From Gnetum montanum (Eukaryota > Streptophyta > Gnetopsida > Gnetales > Gnetaceae), in NCBI GenBank assembly GCA_015680685.1, contig MNCI01009293.1:159026-221025 (forward strand): a DNA stretch of 62,000 nucleotides, read 5' to 3'. Shown here piece after piece: positions 31,605-41,460 of the stretch. The notes beneath the pieces were generated by a model, which made no database searches, was not told the origin of the DNA, and saw nothing but the letters and a program-made list of their open reading frames with translations. The translations under genes were made by a program, and so were the position numbers. Each line of letters starts with the position of its first letter. Position 1 is the first letter of the stretch.

Positions 31605-34460
31605 TCAAATGGTCCCAGGCAATGAAGGTTCCTGAGGTTTCAAAGGATCTTCTCCTACCTCTAGTGCACATGGCTATTGTGGTTGAGGCTATGGTTGTGG
31701 TTGTTCAATTGTAGTTGCAACCTCTAGAAAAAGATGAAAAGCATCCAACAATGCATTCATCTTCTCCTCCTTACTCCTTGGATCAAACATAGTCCATGCA
31801 GCATTGTCAATGTTGGCTAGTATGGGAACATCCCAAGGATAGGGCATTGTAGGGAACAACTCCTTGACATTGAAACAGTACATAGAAAATTTTTTGCATT
31901 CAATGTCAAATGCCTTGAGTGTATTTCATAGATCTTGGTAATCATTCATTCTTTTGCCAAGCTCTCTACTATTGATCTTTGATCAATGAACTTCACCTTG
32001 GAAACCCTGAGTTCTACAATTGTTATTTCAAGCTTCTACTTGGTCTCTTGATGGTGCTTAAACTCTACCTCATATAAAAGGTACAAGTTGGCTACTTGTT
32101 TCTCTAGTTTTGACCTCGATCTTCTAGTAGTCAACATTGCTAGGTTGGAGTAATGGTGATTGGGAAGCTCCATGTACTCCATCATCTCCTTGATCTATAG
32201 CTCCTTGAGGTGGATTTCAGCCTTGTTCTATTCATTTAGTCCATCAAATATGGGCTACCAAACATCACCTTATTACTAAAACTATTGGAGGGCCTCATTC
32301 ACCTTTGCCTTTGTCAATTAGATGTATTTCTCATTAACTTCCTTCTATAATCCAACCTAGTTCCTATAATGGATCTTAACCCTTTCAAATTTAAGGGCCT
32401 CATTTTTATAGGTAGTGATTTCAATGGCAGATATTTAGTGAAGGGCACACACCTCCTCCATTGAGAGATTTTGATTCTCTATAGCCAACATCCTCAATTT
32501 AGTATTCACTCTGGCAAGCTACTCTTACTGTTGTTGGATGAATTCAGCCATCTAATCTTTTTGCATCTTGACATTTTGTAGGTGATGGTTCTCTTGGGTT
32601 AGCATGATGTTCTCCTAGCAAACCATTAATAAGTCCTTTTGAATGTTGTATGCCATGGCATTTTCAAGGGCTTGATTGAAGACCACCAACTCCTTCGTGT
32701 ACTTAGCTTTTTATGTTTTTCCTAAAGTTGATTGAAAGCTTATCTTGCACTATGTTTTGGATGAGTACTATGGGATTAGTGAGGCAAGCTCTAAGTTTCA
32801 CAACTTTCATAGCCAAGCATTGAATCTCAGCTTGGGTTGTTTTGTGTTGGGCATTAGTAATGACAACTTTGCCCTTACCCTCAAGAAACTTTGACTAGTT
32901 TAATGAAATTATTTTCAAGATATTAAAGATATCCAAAATATATTGCTTGCTTCTTACCAGTTGGTTTAGAAACTCTTTCTGTTGGGTTGCTTTCAATCTT
33001 CCACTTCTAGCTCTTACAGATGCTTGCACATCTCTAAGTGTAGCAACATCTAGTACAAATGTTGCAGGGATGTTGAGTGCATTAGCTACTCTATTAGCAA
33101 CCACCTTCACAATTGTTTCCTACCCTTTGTGCTACATTACCAAAATAATTGCCCCCTTGCCCTCCTCCAAGCACATCAAGAAGGTAGCAACATTCCTAGA
33201 GATTTTTAGAAAATTTTGTTATTGAGAGAGAGATACCATTACCTCTCAAGAGCTAGGATTTGATCTTGTGGATGCCTACATTCTTTGAGTAGAAAACATT
33301 AGCACCAAACCCTCCTTCTTACTGATTGATCTTATTACCGTATTAAGATGATTCAACGTTGGTCTATAGATTGAGGGTTCACCATCACTTGGTCTTGCCT
33401 ACTACTACTATAGGATCTTCTCATGGAGTTCATGCATGTGTTCAATGATAAAAAAGGACTTCAACATTGTTTGTTCATGAGTGGGTGGTGGTGGAAACTA
33501 CTTCTCCTCTATCACCTTGGTAGGTACTTTTTCTTTTATCTTTTTCACCCGAGAGGTGGAAGGAGCATGTCTAATGGGATCATTGGAATAATGAGCTATT
33601 CCTCCCCTTCTACATAATTTCCAAATGATAAGTGGGAAGGGGAGTGCCTTTCTCCCTCATTCATTTTCTTTCAAATATTTCTCCATCTTAAGATAGATGA
33701 GCTAAGGGATGTTGACCAGAAATTTTTTTCTTAGAGCAACGCATGCATGGGCAGAAAGGCTATTACCTTGCTAGGCCTCATCGTAAAATTGAGGTGGTAG
33801 GCTACCATCTTAAAGTATGCATGCTCTACTATTGTGAGTGCATCAAACTCCTTACAGTCAACATCGTAACACTGCTAGACCCACTCCTTCTTAACCTCTA
33901 GGTCTACTTGCTTTGAAATATTTGCCAAGGTTACCCTAGTTTTTGGAAACCCAAGGACCTCAAAAATAACCTTCACTAAGTAGAACATAGAAATGTCCTT
34001 GATTTTCACTGTGGTATTTTCCTACTTGTTATTCCGAAAGAGGTATGTTTCTTCCATGTATCAGTCTCCACTAGAAGTGAGAATGGGCCACATGGGGGAA
34101 GTTTGGAGTTAAGCTTTAACATATTCTGGAGCAAAGTCTAGGAAAGAGTTAAAGTTTAGTTTAGGAAGAACAATTTTTTGAATCTCCCTAGACTTGGTTT
34201 TCCTCAAGTAAGCCTCTATCATAGTGACCTCAAAGTTTTGTCTTAGTCTAGGTGTCTCATCTTGGTGGGATTGATTTATTTCAACTCCTAGAATCTTACA
34301 AACAAATTTCAGTTTGGGGTCCTCTCAAAGATGTCCTATTGCATGTGTCTCAGTTTCCTACTCCTAGGGTTGCTCTTGTTGGCCCCTTCCAATTCTATGC
34401 TACTTGTCCCTTGGTTGGATCTTTCCCCCTTCATTGTGAGTGCTTTGGTCTTGGTGCCAT
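31605..34460 (-). pseudogene. ORF3 of element F (full length, decayed)
   Basis: On the minus strand ATG at 34460 gives MAPRPK, and the frame family ends at 31605 with a Pro-rich tail EVGEDPLKPQEPS. Span is 952 codons. The second conserved block reads KVVANRVANALNIPATF (about 33105) and is open at 32895-33110. The C-terminal block has KEEKMNALLDAFHLFLEV (31689-31883), closely matching B (KEEKMKALLDAFSLL). The middle is Glu/Lys/Gln-rich and probably coiled coil. Frameshifts and many stops occur. It looks like the best single copy for defining the length of the family. Function unknown. Confidence 0.75.
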
Positions 34461-34728
34461 CTGTGATCACAACATGACCAATGATTAACATTTAATGTAT
34501 AGCTTAGAAAATTTAGGTACCTTGTCTCTTAGGTTAGTTACACTTGGCTAAGTTGTAATCATGGTGGATTAATTGTAATGTCTACCAGAGTTCATTGGGA
34601 ATGTTTAACTCTCATAAATCAATAATTTTAATATTATTTTATTAGTTAAACCTTGTGAGAGTTAGAAATTTTTTGAAAATCTTTCATTAGAAACCTAAGG
34701 TTTGTGGCTTCCATGACATAAATCTCAC
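34461..34728 (-). other. Candidate 5'-UTR intron before F ORF3
   Basis: Minus-strand donor AGAG|GTGAGA (GT at 34728-34727) and acceptor TGATCACAG directly abutting ATGG at 34460. Length is 268 nt and AT-rich. Confidence 0.42.
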
Positions 34729-34858
34729 CTCTAGTAGCTGTAGAAATGAAGAATGAGGCTAATTGAATAAGCAATGTGAAAGTTATGGGCTCTAAAAACT
34801 ATAAAAACTCCTTCACTATTTTGAAGCAAATGGAAAATATTTTCAAAGTGTTGCACTA

Positions 34859-34960
34859 TATTTATAGAATTTTATAGTATCATCAACAGGATCCTGTATA
34901 CAAGGTTACATTGATCTAAGGGGCTATGTCAATAGGATCCCACTAATGTGACCAAAGACA
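34859..34960 (-). promoter_or_regulatory. Internal LTR-like promoter segment of F
   Basis: The minus strand has GATCCTATTGACATAG, TAGATCAATG, GATCCTGTTGATGAT and then CTATAAATATAG (TATAAATA at 34866-34859). The F LTR has GATCCTATCAACATGG and CTATAAATATGTG in the same order. 13 of 16 bases of the first motif agree and the differences are transitions. Function as a promoter is inference. Confidence 0.5.
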
Positions 34961-36213
34961 AAAAAAATTATTGTGAAAATTTGCAAGAAAATAAAGAGTT
35001 TTTACATAAATTTGGAGTTCATAGAGATTCAAGAAGGTCATCAACATGAAGAAATTCTTGAAGATGACTATATAGTTCACAAAAAAGGAGTTTTTATTAG
35101 GAGAATGATTGGAGAAAATTAAAAAGAAGTGCAAAATTGGATACAATTAACATGGAACATGAATGATTTGAATGTAAAAATGCCTAAGGATAAGGAACTT
35201 AACTAGCCTAACCAAGCAGTATGCAAGTGGGTCCTCCCCATAGTAGGCTTATTTCTTTAATGCCCTTACATGCCCTCAAACCAAGGAGTTCATAGATCCC
35301 ATGGATGATTAATGGTTGTAGAAAGTTAAGACTAAATCCCATAAGAATCCACCTAAGAATTTTGACACATCAAACTAAGACATTGAATAAAACATGAAAA
35401 ATTAGCAATGAGGTGAGTTATGAGAAGCGTAGATGGATGAGAGAGAGTGGAATAGAGTGTATTGTGGTCACATGAAGTCCCTTGTGGATTTTGTGGTTAA
35501 TATGACTTGATAACATCCATCCTTAGTCTGAATTAAAACCAACCACTTTTAGTGACTTCACATTGATACTCCAAGACTAGTCCATCCCTCAAGACAAGAG
35601 CGTCCCCACAAATCAATCACCATTCCTAATAGATAAGAAAAGATAAGTAGGAAGTGAGATGAACCTTAGTTAGAGGGGACCTGTAGGCATGGGTAGCATG
35701 TCTTTCTAGTTCATAACTAGTGCTTGTAGCCTGTTATTTCATCTAAGGGATGTGCTTTGTATTTCCATTATTATTTTTTTGGAATTTTATATTTTTATAT
35801 TTTTTTGATGGGAACCACACTATGCAAATAATTTTAGCTTCCTATTATTGGTTGACAACAAAATGATGAGAAATCCATGAAAACACTCATGCACCCAAGA
35901 GGGTAGGCAAGTATAAAGAGCATCAAATCCCCTTGAAGTCATACCCTTGTCTATCCATTTAATCCTTCCTAAGTTTAAAAACTACCAAGGTCACAAGTTC
36001 ATTATAGGTTTCATTAAGGAAGGAACCTCATATTTCCAAAACAACACCATAGAGTTCTATGGATGGATGGATGGCATGGACTCACTACTTGTTATCATGA
36101 AAAGGAAACCATGTCTTAGTTATCAATAATGAAATTCAAAGATAGAATCTAGACATTAGTAGTCAAATAACATTATAGTACAAACCACCATCAATTAGTA
36201 GCTATAGTTGCGC
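34961..36213 (-). other. Element F post-pol region, noncoding
   Basis: Shares blocks with A and B on the minus strand (for example the CATGCTACCCATGCC region near 35690 and GATGGTGGTTTGTAC near 36190). It is shorter than in A and B and lacks the T-rich tract. No ORF supported. Confidence 0.55.
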
Positions 36214-36513
36214 TTAGTCCTGGTAGTAATAAAGGNGTTTGATTTGTTGCATGTTGACTAGTTGTTCCTTGTTTGGGATTTTAGATTTATATATTAACAT
36301 GGCCCCAAAAGAAAATGTTTCATAAATAACATAAGGCCCCTTCCATAAGATTTGGAAATTAGTTCTTTGTAGTACATGTGTGGGATCCGAGTAGAGGACC
36401 TTATCTTCATAAAGAATTTTACCTAGTGAAGAAACTATTATTTCTTCTTGTGGCATATTATTAGTAAGAAGATAGATGAGAATGTGATTGTACCAATTTG
36501 ATTTAGTGGGCAT
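36214..36513 (-). pseudogene. pol: Element F integrase C-terminus; core deleted
   Basis: The minus-strand frame is open across about 99 codons. It joins sequence equivalent to the start of the integrase region (YNHILIYLLTNNMPQEE) directly to the C-terminal domain (YEDKVLYSDPTHVLQRTNF, LWKGPYVIYETFSFGAMLIY). The zinc finger and the whole catalytic core, roughly 1 kb in A, are missing. An N lies at 36236. Confidence 0.85.
36236..36236. other. Ambiguous base (N)
   Basis: A single N in the F integrase C-terminus. Confidence 0.95.
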
Positions 36514-37090
36514 TTATTCAATTATAGCCCCTAGCAAAGAGGAGTTCATCAGGAAACTAATTTGATAGTGGACTCTCCTCCTCTTTGTTGTCCCATCATA
36601 ACCAAGACAACTAATTAGCAATCACATTCTTAGTGCCCTTTTGATCTACCACTGTAAGATCAAATTCTTGTAAGATCACTAGCCATTGTATAACACAAGG
36701 ACTTACAATTTGTTTTTTTATTAGAAACTAGATTACACTATGGTCTATGTGCATGAACACCTTGTACCCAAGCACATAGTGCCTAAATTTTTCCAAGGAA
36801 AATATCATTGTCATCAATTCTTTCTCTGTTGTGGTATAATTCAGCTATGCATCCAAAATGCTTTTGCTTATGTAGTGGATGTATTAAGGACATTTTTGTT
36901 CATCCAACTACATGACCACAATGCCCAAGGAATAATTCGATGCATTTATCATGATGTTGAAAGGTCTGTACAAGTCAAATGCTCATAGAATTGGAGTCTC
37001 CATGAGCTTCTACTTGAGATGGTGGAATGCATGTTTGCATTCTTTGGTCCGAGAAAATGGAGCATCCTTCTTTGTTAGCTCCACTAATGG
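36514..37090 (-). pseudogene. pol: Element F RNase H (decayed)
   Basis: Minus strand: KKDAPFSRTKECKHAFHHLK near 37050, PFNIMINASNYSLGIV near 36975, TTTEKELMTMIF near 36810. The first catalytic Asp is Asn, as in A and G. Confidence 0.83.
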
Positions 37091-37534
37091 TTTAGTGATC
37101 TTAGAAAAATTCTTAATGAATCACTAGTAGTAGCCAGTGTGTCCAGGGAATGACCTCATATCTTTGACTATTTCTAGTTATCCAGTAATTCCTTGGATGA
37201 CCCTTATTTTTTCAAAGTTCACCTTAATTACTTTTCCAAAAATTCTATGTCCTAAAATAATGGCTTCTTGAAACATCAGGTGGCTTTTTTTCTAGTTGAG
37301 CCTAAGGTTTGTCTCCATGCATCTTTTTAGCACTTTCTCAAGATAGTCTAGGACTTTCTTGAATATAGCCCCATAGGTGGAGAAGTCATCCATGTAGACT
37401 TCCACCTCACTACCAATTTGCTATTAAAGGATTCTTAGGACAAGGTGTTGAAATCTAGCTAGGGCATCGCATAGGCTAAATGACATCTTTCTGTATGTGA
37501 AAGTTTCCTAGGAACTTATGAGTATTGTTTTGGC
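37091..37534 (-). pseudogene. pol: Element F reverse transcriptase, C-terminal part
   Basis: Minus strand from 37534: TFTYRKMSFSLCDALARFQHLVL, then VYMDDFSTYGAIFKK near 37395. The Athila RT box is intact. LGHRIFGKVIKVNFEKIRVIQ follows. It is interrupted by D at 37535. Confidence 0.87.
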
Positions 37535-37539
37535 CTAAT
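37535..37539. repeat. Target site duplication of D, left (CTAAT)
   Basis: CTAAT precedes the LTR start TGAAACACC and equals 45098-45102. Confidence 0.92.
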
Positions 37540-37609
37540 TGAAACACCAAAAAATTTTAGGTCTCATCATCTCATCTACAAATTTGGCTAAGTGTCAAAA
37601 TGATTCACA

Positions 37610-37860
37610 TGTTACACTATGTATCATAGCACCATGTTATGCTACATCACGTAGCACCACGTCTACTACAGCATAGCACAACGTAACACCTTGTTACACT
37701 ATGTAGCATAGCACAACACAACATCCTATTACACTGTGTAGTGTAGCACAACGTAGCACCCATATCTACTGCAACGTAGCACCCATGTCACACTGTGTAG
37801 TGTAGCGCAGCAGTGAGCATAGTGTACCACCATTTTCAAGCTATGCAGCGTAGCACAACA
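37610..37860. repeat. GTAGC/GCTAC dyad repeats in D 5' LTR U3
   Basis: Short repeats of the CATAGCAC(A)ACGTAGCACC type recur about eight times, with ACG and ATG variants, interspersed with TTACACTATGTAGCATAG. The right LTR has the same at 43515-43740. Confidence 0.75.
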
Positions 37861-37979
37861 TTGCTAGCTTGACACTGCAAGCGTCCCATGTCCTGCTTGT
37901 TACATGGAACAAGCATAAGCATGGTCCCAACCGCACTACCACATGGCACTTGATCCACATTTTGGGCTAACCCTAGCCT

Positions 37980-37987
37980 TATAAATA
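37980..37987 (+). promoter_or_regulatory. TATA box, D 5' LTR
   Basis: TATAAATA followed by CCC. Confidence 0.65.
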
Positions 37988-37997
37988 CCCTAGGAAC

Positions 37998-38475
37998 CCA
38001 AGGGTTACATTCCTGGACTATTAGCACGCCCCAAGGGTTGGCATTCTGTAACTATTGGCATCTCCCAGCAGTTACATGCCTAGACCATTGGCATTCTGTA
38101 ACTATTGGCATCTCCTAGCGGTTACATTCCTAGACCATTAGCATTCCCCAAGGGTTGGCATTCTGTAACTATTGGCATCTCCCAACAATTACATTTCTAG
38201 ACCATTGGCATTCCTTAATTGTTGGCATCTCCTAGTGGTTACATTCCTTGACCATTGGCATTCCCCAAGGGTTGGCATTCTATAACTATTGGCATCTCCC
38301 AGCAGTTACATTCCTAGACCATTGGCATTCCCTAAGGGTTAGCATTCTGTAACTATTAGCATCTCCCAGTAGTTACATTCCTAGACCATTGGCATTCCCC
38401 AAGGGTTGGCATTCTATAACTATTGGCATCTCCTAGTGGTTACATTCTTGGACCATTGACATTCCCAAGTGGTTG
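37998..38475 (+). repeat. 66-bp tandem repeats after the TATA box (D 5' LTR)
   Basis: The unit reads roughly CATTCCCCAAGGGTTGGC, ATTCTGTAACTATTGGC, ATCTCCCAGCGGTTACA, TTCCTAGACCATTGG. About seven units, some truncated, lie in what should be R or U5. The right LTR has a comparable array at 43905-44410. Confidence 0.85.
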
Positions 38476-39163
38476 GCCTTCCTTGGATGTAAGCCTTTTT
38501 AAGCACTTGCCATTTGGCATTTCAGCATCTTGGGACTGAGCTCCATGGGCGAATGAGACCCAAAGCATACCACAATGGTAGAGAGGCAGAGTTGCATACC
38601 ACGACCCATTGTAGCCCTATTGCATACCTGTAGAACATTGCACGGTACATCGCGGTGGCCAACTTGGCAAGCACGGTTCATCACAATGAGCACCAGACTT
38701 CATGATCCAATGTCACCAAGGCTGTGACTGCACTCCTACTGTGCCTATGGTACATTGTGTATACCTTTATGAATTAACCATGCTTCCTCTTTTGGGGTGG
38801 TGCAATGCTGTTCTTAAATTCTATTACATTTCTCAAGAACTTCTCTCTAGCATTTAGTGTAACTCTTGTACTTTCTTATTATTTCATACATATTTGCACA
38901 TTTGCATCATTGTTCTCAGGTTGGGACATCCTGCTATGCTCTAGTTGAGCCAGACCTGATGCCTATGCATAACGTAGCATAAACTCTTTTCACACACGAT
39001 CATGTTAACACCATGTAAGTCCTTGTTTGATCAATAAGACCATTCAGGGCATCCCATTTCCATTTTCTCTAGCATAGCCCTTGCATAGATTTGGGGTTAG
39101 GCTATGCACCTAAAGACCTCTCGGTGTTTCTAGCCATCAACGTTTTCTATTCACTACCATTTT

Positions 39164-39182
39164 TGGCACTAAAAGGAGGGCC
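39164..39182 (+). promoter_or_regulatory. Candidate primer-binding site of D
   Basis: TGGCACTAAAAGGAGGGCC lies a few bases after the 5' LTR. It resembles TGGCGCTAGAAGGAGGG-type sites of some plant Tat elements after transitions; I recall this type rather than having checked it. Confidence 0.5.
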
Positions 39183-39530
39183 GAAGCCATTTCTGTCTAC
39201 ATTTTTGATTAACACTTAGTCAAAACTTTGGATGTTCTAGAGAGCGTAACAAGTTCTCAAAGCGTAGCAAGCTCTAGCATAGTGAGCTTGACAAGCTATA
39301 GCATAGCAAGTGTAGCGCCAAAGTTGGCCATTTTTAGCATTTTTCACACTTAGCATTTTTTCTTCATTTCATACTTAGCATTTTTTCTGCATTTTCATAC
39401 ACATAGCCATTTTTTCTACATTTTTATACTTAGCCAATTTTCTACTACTGGTAGAGTTAGTCATTTTTTTGCAGTTTTCAAATTTAGCCATTTTTTGCAA
39501 ATAGAAACTCTCTCAACCTGATCTGTGAAT

Positions 39531-41460
39531 ATGAATCTAGATCAACCTTCCACGTTGGTGTCTAACATAGTTGACACTATAATCTAGCCAAAGCGTACCA
39601 TACTAAGCCAAGAATAATACAATTTTTTTGGTGCTAAAATCCAAGCAGGACTACTGGTAGATTACCTTGACTTGGAGGCAAAACAAGACTACGAGCGATT
39701 CCACCAAAACGGATAGGAGTACAACCCCTCCTTGTTTGACATAATCTCACTCATGGAGTCCTACCACCAATTTTTGTCCCATATCATCTATGCAAACAAG
39801 CATGATGCAAGGAAAACCTATGAGAAAGCCTCACAAAAGGAAGAAGATGAGTTTGAGGTCCACTCCGAGCATGAGAGCCCCCTCCACACCATCTTTCAAC
39901 AACCACCCCCTTAGTACAACCCCTCCTCAGTTTGGCCCATCCATCCTCTCTAAGATGGTGACCATGCCAATTCAGCCTTCCTCGCAAGCAACTAATGCAT
40001 TTTCCCAACACTATGCTCATGCAGGGGCCACCTCCTAGCCCCAGACAACTCAGGCATCCTACGTTCCACCTGTCTTGTTGGCATCAGTAGTGTCCATCCA
40101 ACCCACTCATGTGTGGCCTACTTTGATCACCGCACTCATCACTTAGCCAATACATCAACAATAGTTCACTATGATGTTAAACTGGCAACAACTGTCTACT
40201 ATGATGTTAAACTGGCAACACCTGTCCACTATGACGTTAAACTAGCAAACTCCACAACCAACAGTTTTGTCCTATGCTATGCAACCAACCCAAGCCTAGC
40301 CAATGCAATTGGCTAGCACATCCCCAAGCTTGGATTAGGCATTCCAGCTAATCCAAAGCTTGATAGAGGAGATCAACCACCTTAAGGCTACCTCCTTTGA
40401 CACCATCAAGGTGGTGGACTTCTACCAAGATGATCCCATAAGTCCTACAATACCACCTCTTACTCTCCCAACTAGGGTCTAGCTGCCACAATTCACCAAG
40501 TACAATGGTGAAGGGAACCCCAATGCACACTTGGTCATATTTGATCTGAGTGCCTACTCCTTCAAGCTTGGCCACATGCCATCATGTGTGTGTTTCCCAT
40601 GTCACTCACTAGCAAGGCCTTAGACTAGTATTGTGTGCTACCCATGACCTCAATCTCCTCTTTGGAGGATCTCATAAACTAGTTTGTGACATGCTTCAAG
40701 TACAACCTAAAGCTTGAAGCAACCCTTGACCAACTTATGCAAGTTAAGTAAGGGCCTCTAGAACCCATGTTAAAATTCCTCCAATGTTGGAATGTTGCAT
40801 TGAGTGAAATGCATAAACCCCTAGTGGAGGCACATCTACTAGCCATCTTCAAAGGTGCAGTAAATGACTTCATTAAGTCCAAATTGTATTATCTAACCCC
40901 AAAGTCTCTTAGCCAAGCCTTTGCCAAAGCAAAAAGCATAAAGGAAGTAGTGCAAGCTAGCAATGGCCCAACCTATGTGGCCTACAAAAACCAACATGCT
41001 TGTAAGCAAAACACAACAATGGAAATAGTGACCGCAAGCAAAAAAGAAACCAACCAGGCCCCAAAAGCTAAGCAACCCGAAGCCCCAATTGAAAAAATTG
41101 TCAACTCACCTACATTGACAGGGGCCACCCCAAGGCCTAGCTTTTAGTGCAAGGACCACTCAAAGTATACACCACTACCGATGCAACCATCTGAACTATT
41201 GGAGCAACTCTTGAAAGCCAGGAAAATCCAACACAAATATTTATTGGTGATTACCAACCAAAAACATGATAGGTACTGTGAACTACTAAGGAACCCCACA
41301 TTAGTGGTACCAAACGAGCCCCCGGTCCCACAACATTTTAAGTTAGATCAATACTGTCATAACCACCAATTGGTTGGTCACAGTACAGACAACTGTCATG
41401 CTTTGCAAGATGACTTGCAAAAAATGATAGAATGAGGCCAACTGGTGATTGACATGGCAA
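39531..41460 (+). pseudogene. gag: Element D gag (decayed)
   Basis: ATG at 39531 starts MNLDQPSTLVSNIVD. The N-terminal part is in frame 0, then frame 1 from about 39930 to 40590 (SFNNHPLSTTPPQFG, LPQFTKYNGEGNPNAHL near 40490, FDLSAYSFKLGH). Frame 0 resumes with SLTSKALD and FKYNLKLEATLDQLMQVK near 40700, LKFLQCWNVALSEM and FKGAVNDFIKSKLY (40767-41144). The capsid pattern fits Tat gag. A zinc-knuckle-like tail (DQYCHNHQLVGHSTDNCHAL) is at about 41347, and KWYCxxH-type spacing suggests a degenerate nucleic-acid-binding end. A 3-unit minisatellite lies inside at 40158-40250. No protease follows. Confidence 0.82.
40158..40250 (+). repeat. Three-unit minisatellite within D gag
   Basis: Three units of about 30 bp with core CTATGATGTTAAACTGGCA, the same core as in the 3' regions of C1 and D. 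In frame 0 it would read YDVKLAT repeats. Confidence 0.8.

Larger units (their letters stand above)
30499..37534 (-). mobile_element. Athila-like element F, 3' part
   Basis: Minus-strand order from high to low coordinate: part of RT, RNase H, integrase C-terminus, post-pol region, internal TATA segment, ORF3, polypurine tract and 3' LTR. Element D interrupts it within RT; the 5' part is at 45103-48505. The minus-strand RT frame resumes across D, ending YNQN-stop-IEPED on one side and continuing AKTILISS on the other. Confidence 0.87.
37540..39158 (+). mobile_element. 5' LTR of element D
   Basis: Starts TGAAACACCAAAAAATTTTA and ends near CACTAC(C), just before the primer site. Contains GTAGC-type dyad repeats (37600-37860), a TATA box (37980-37987) and about seven tandem units of roughly 66 bp (38000-38470). 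Confidence 0.88.

Noticed and set aside
37998-38475. CRISPR-like regular repeats
   Set aside because: Units are directly adjacent, degenerate and lack unique spacers. They lie inside both LTRs of a plant retrotransposon.
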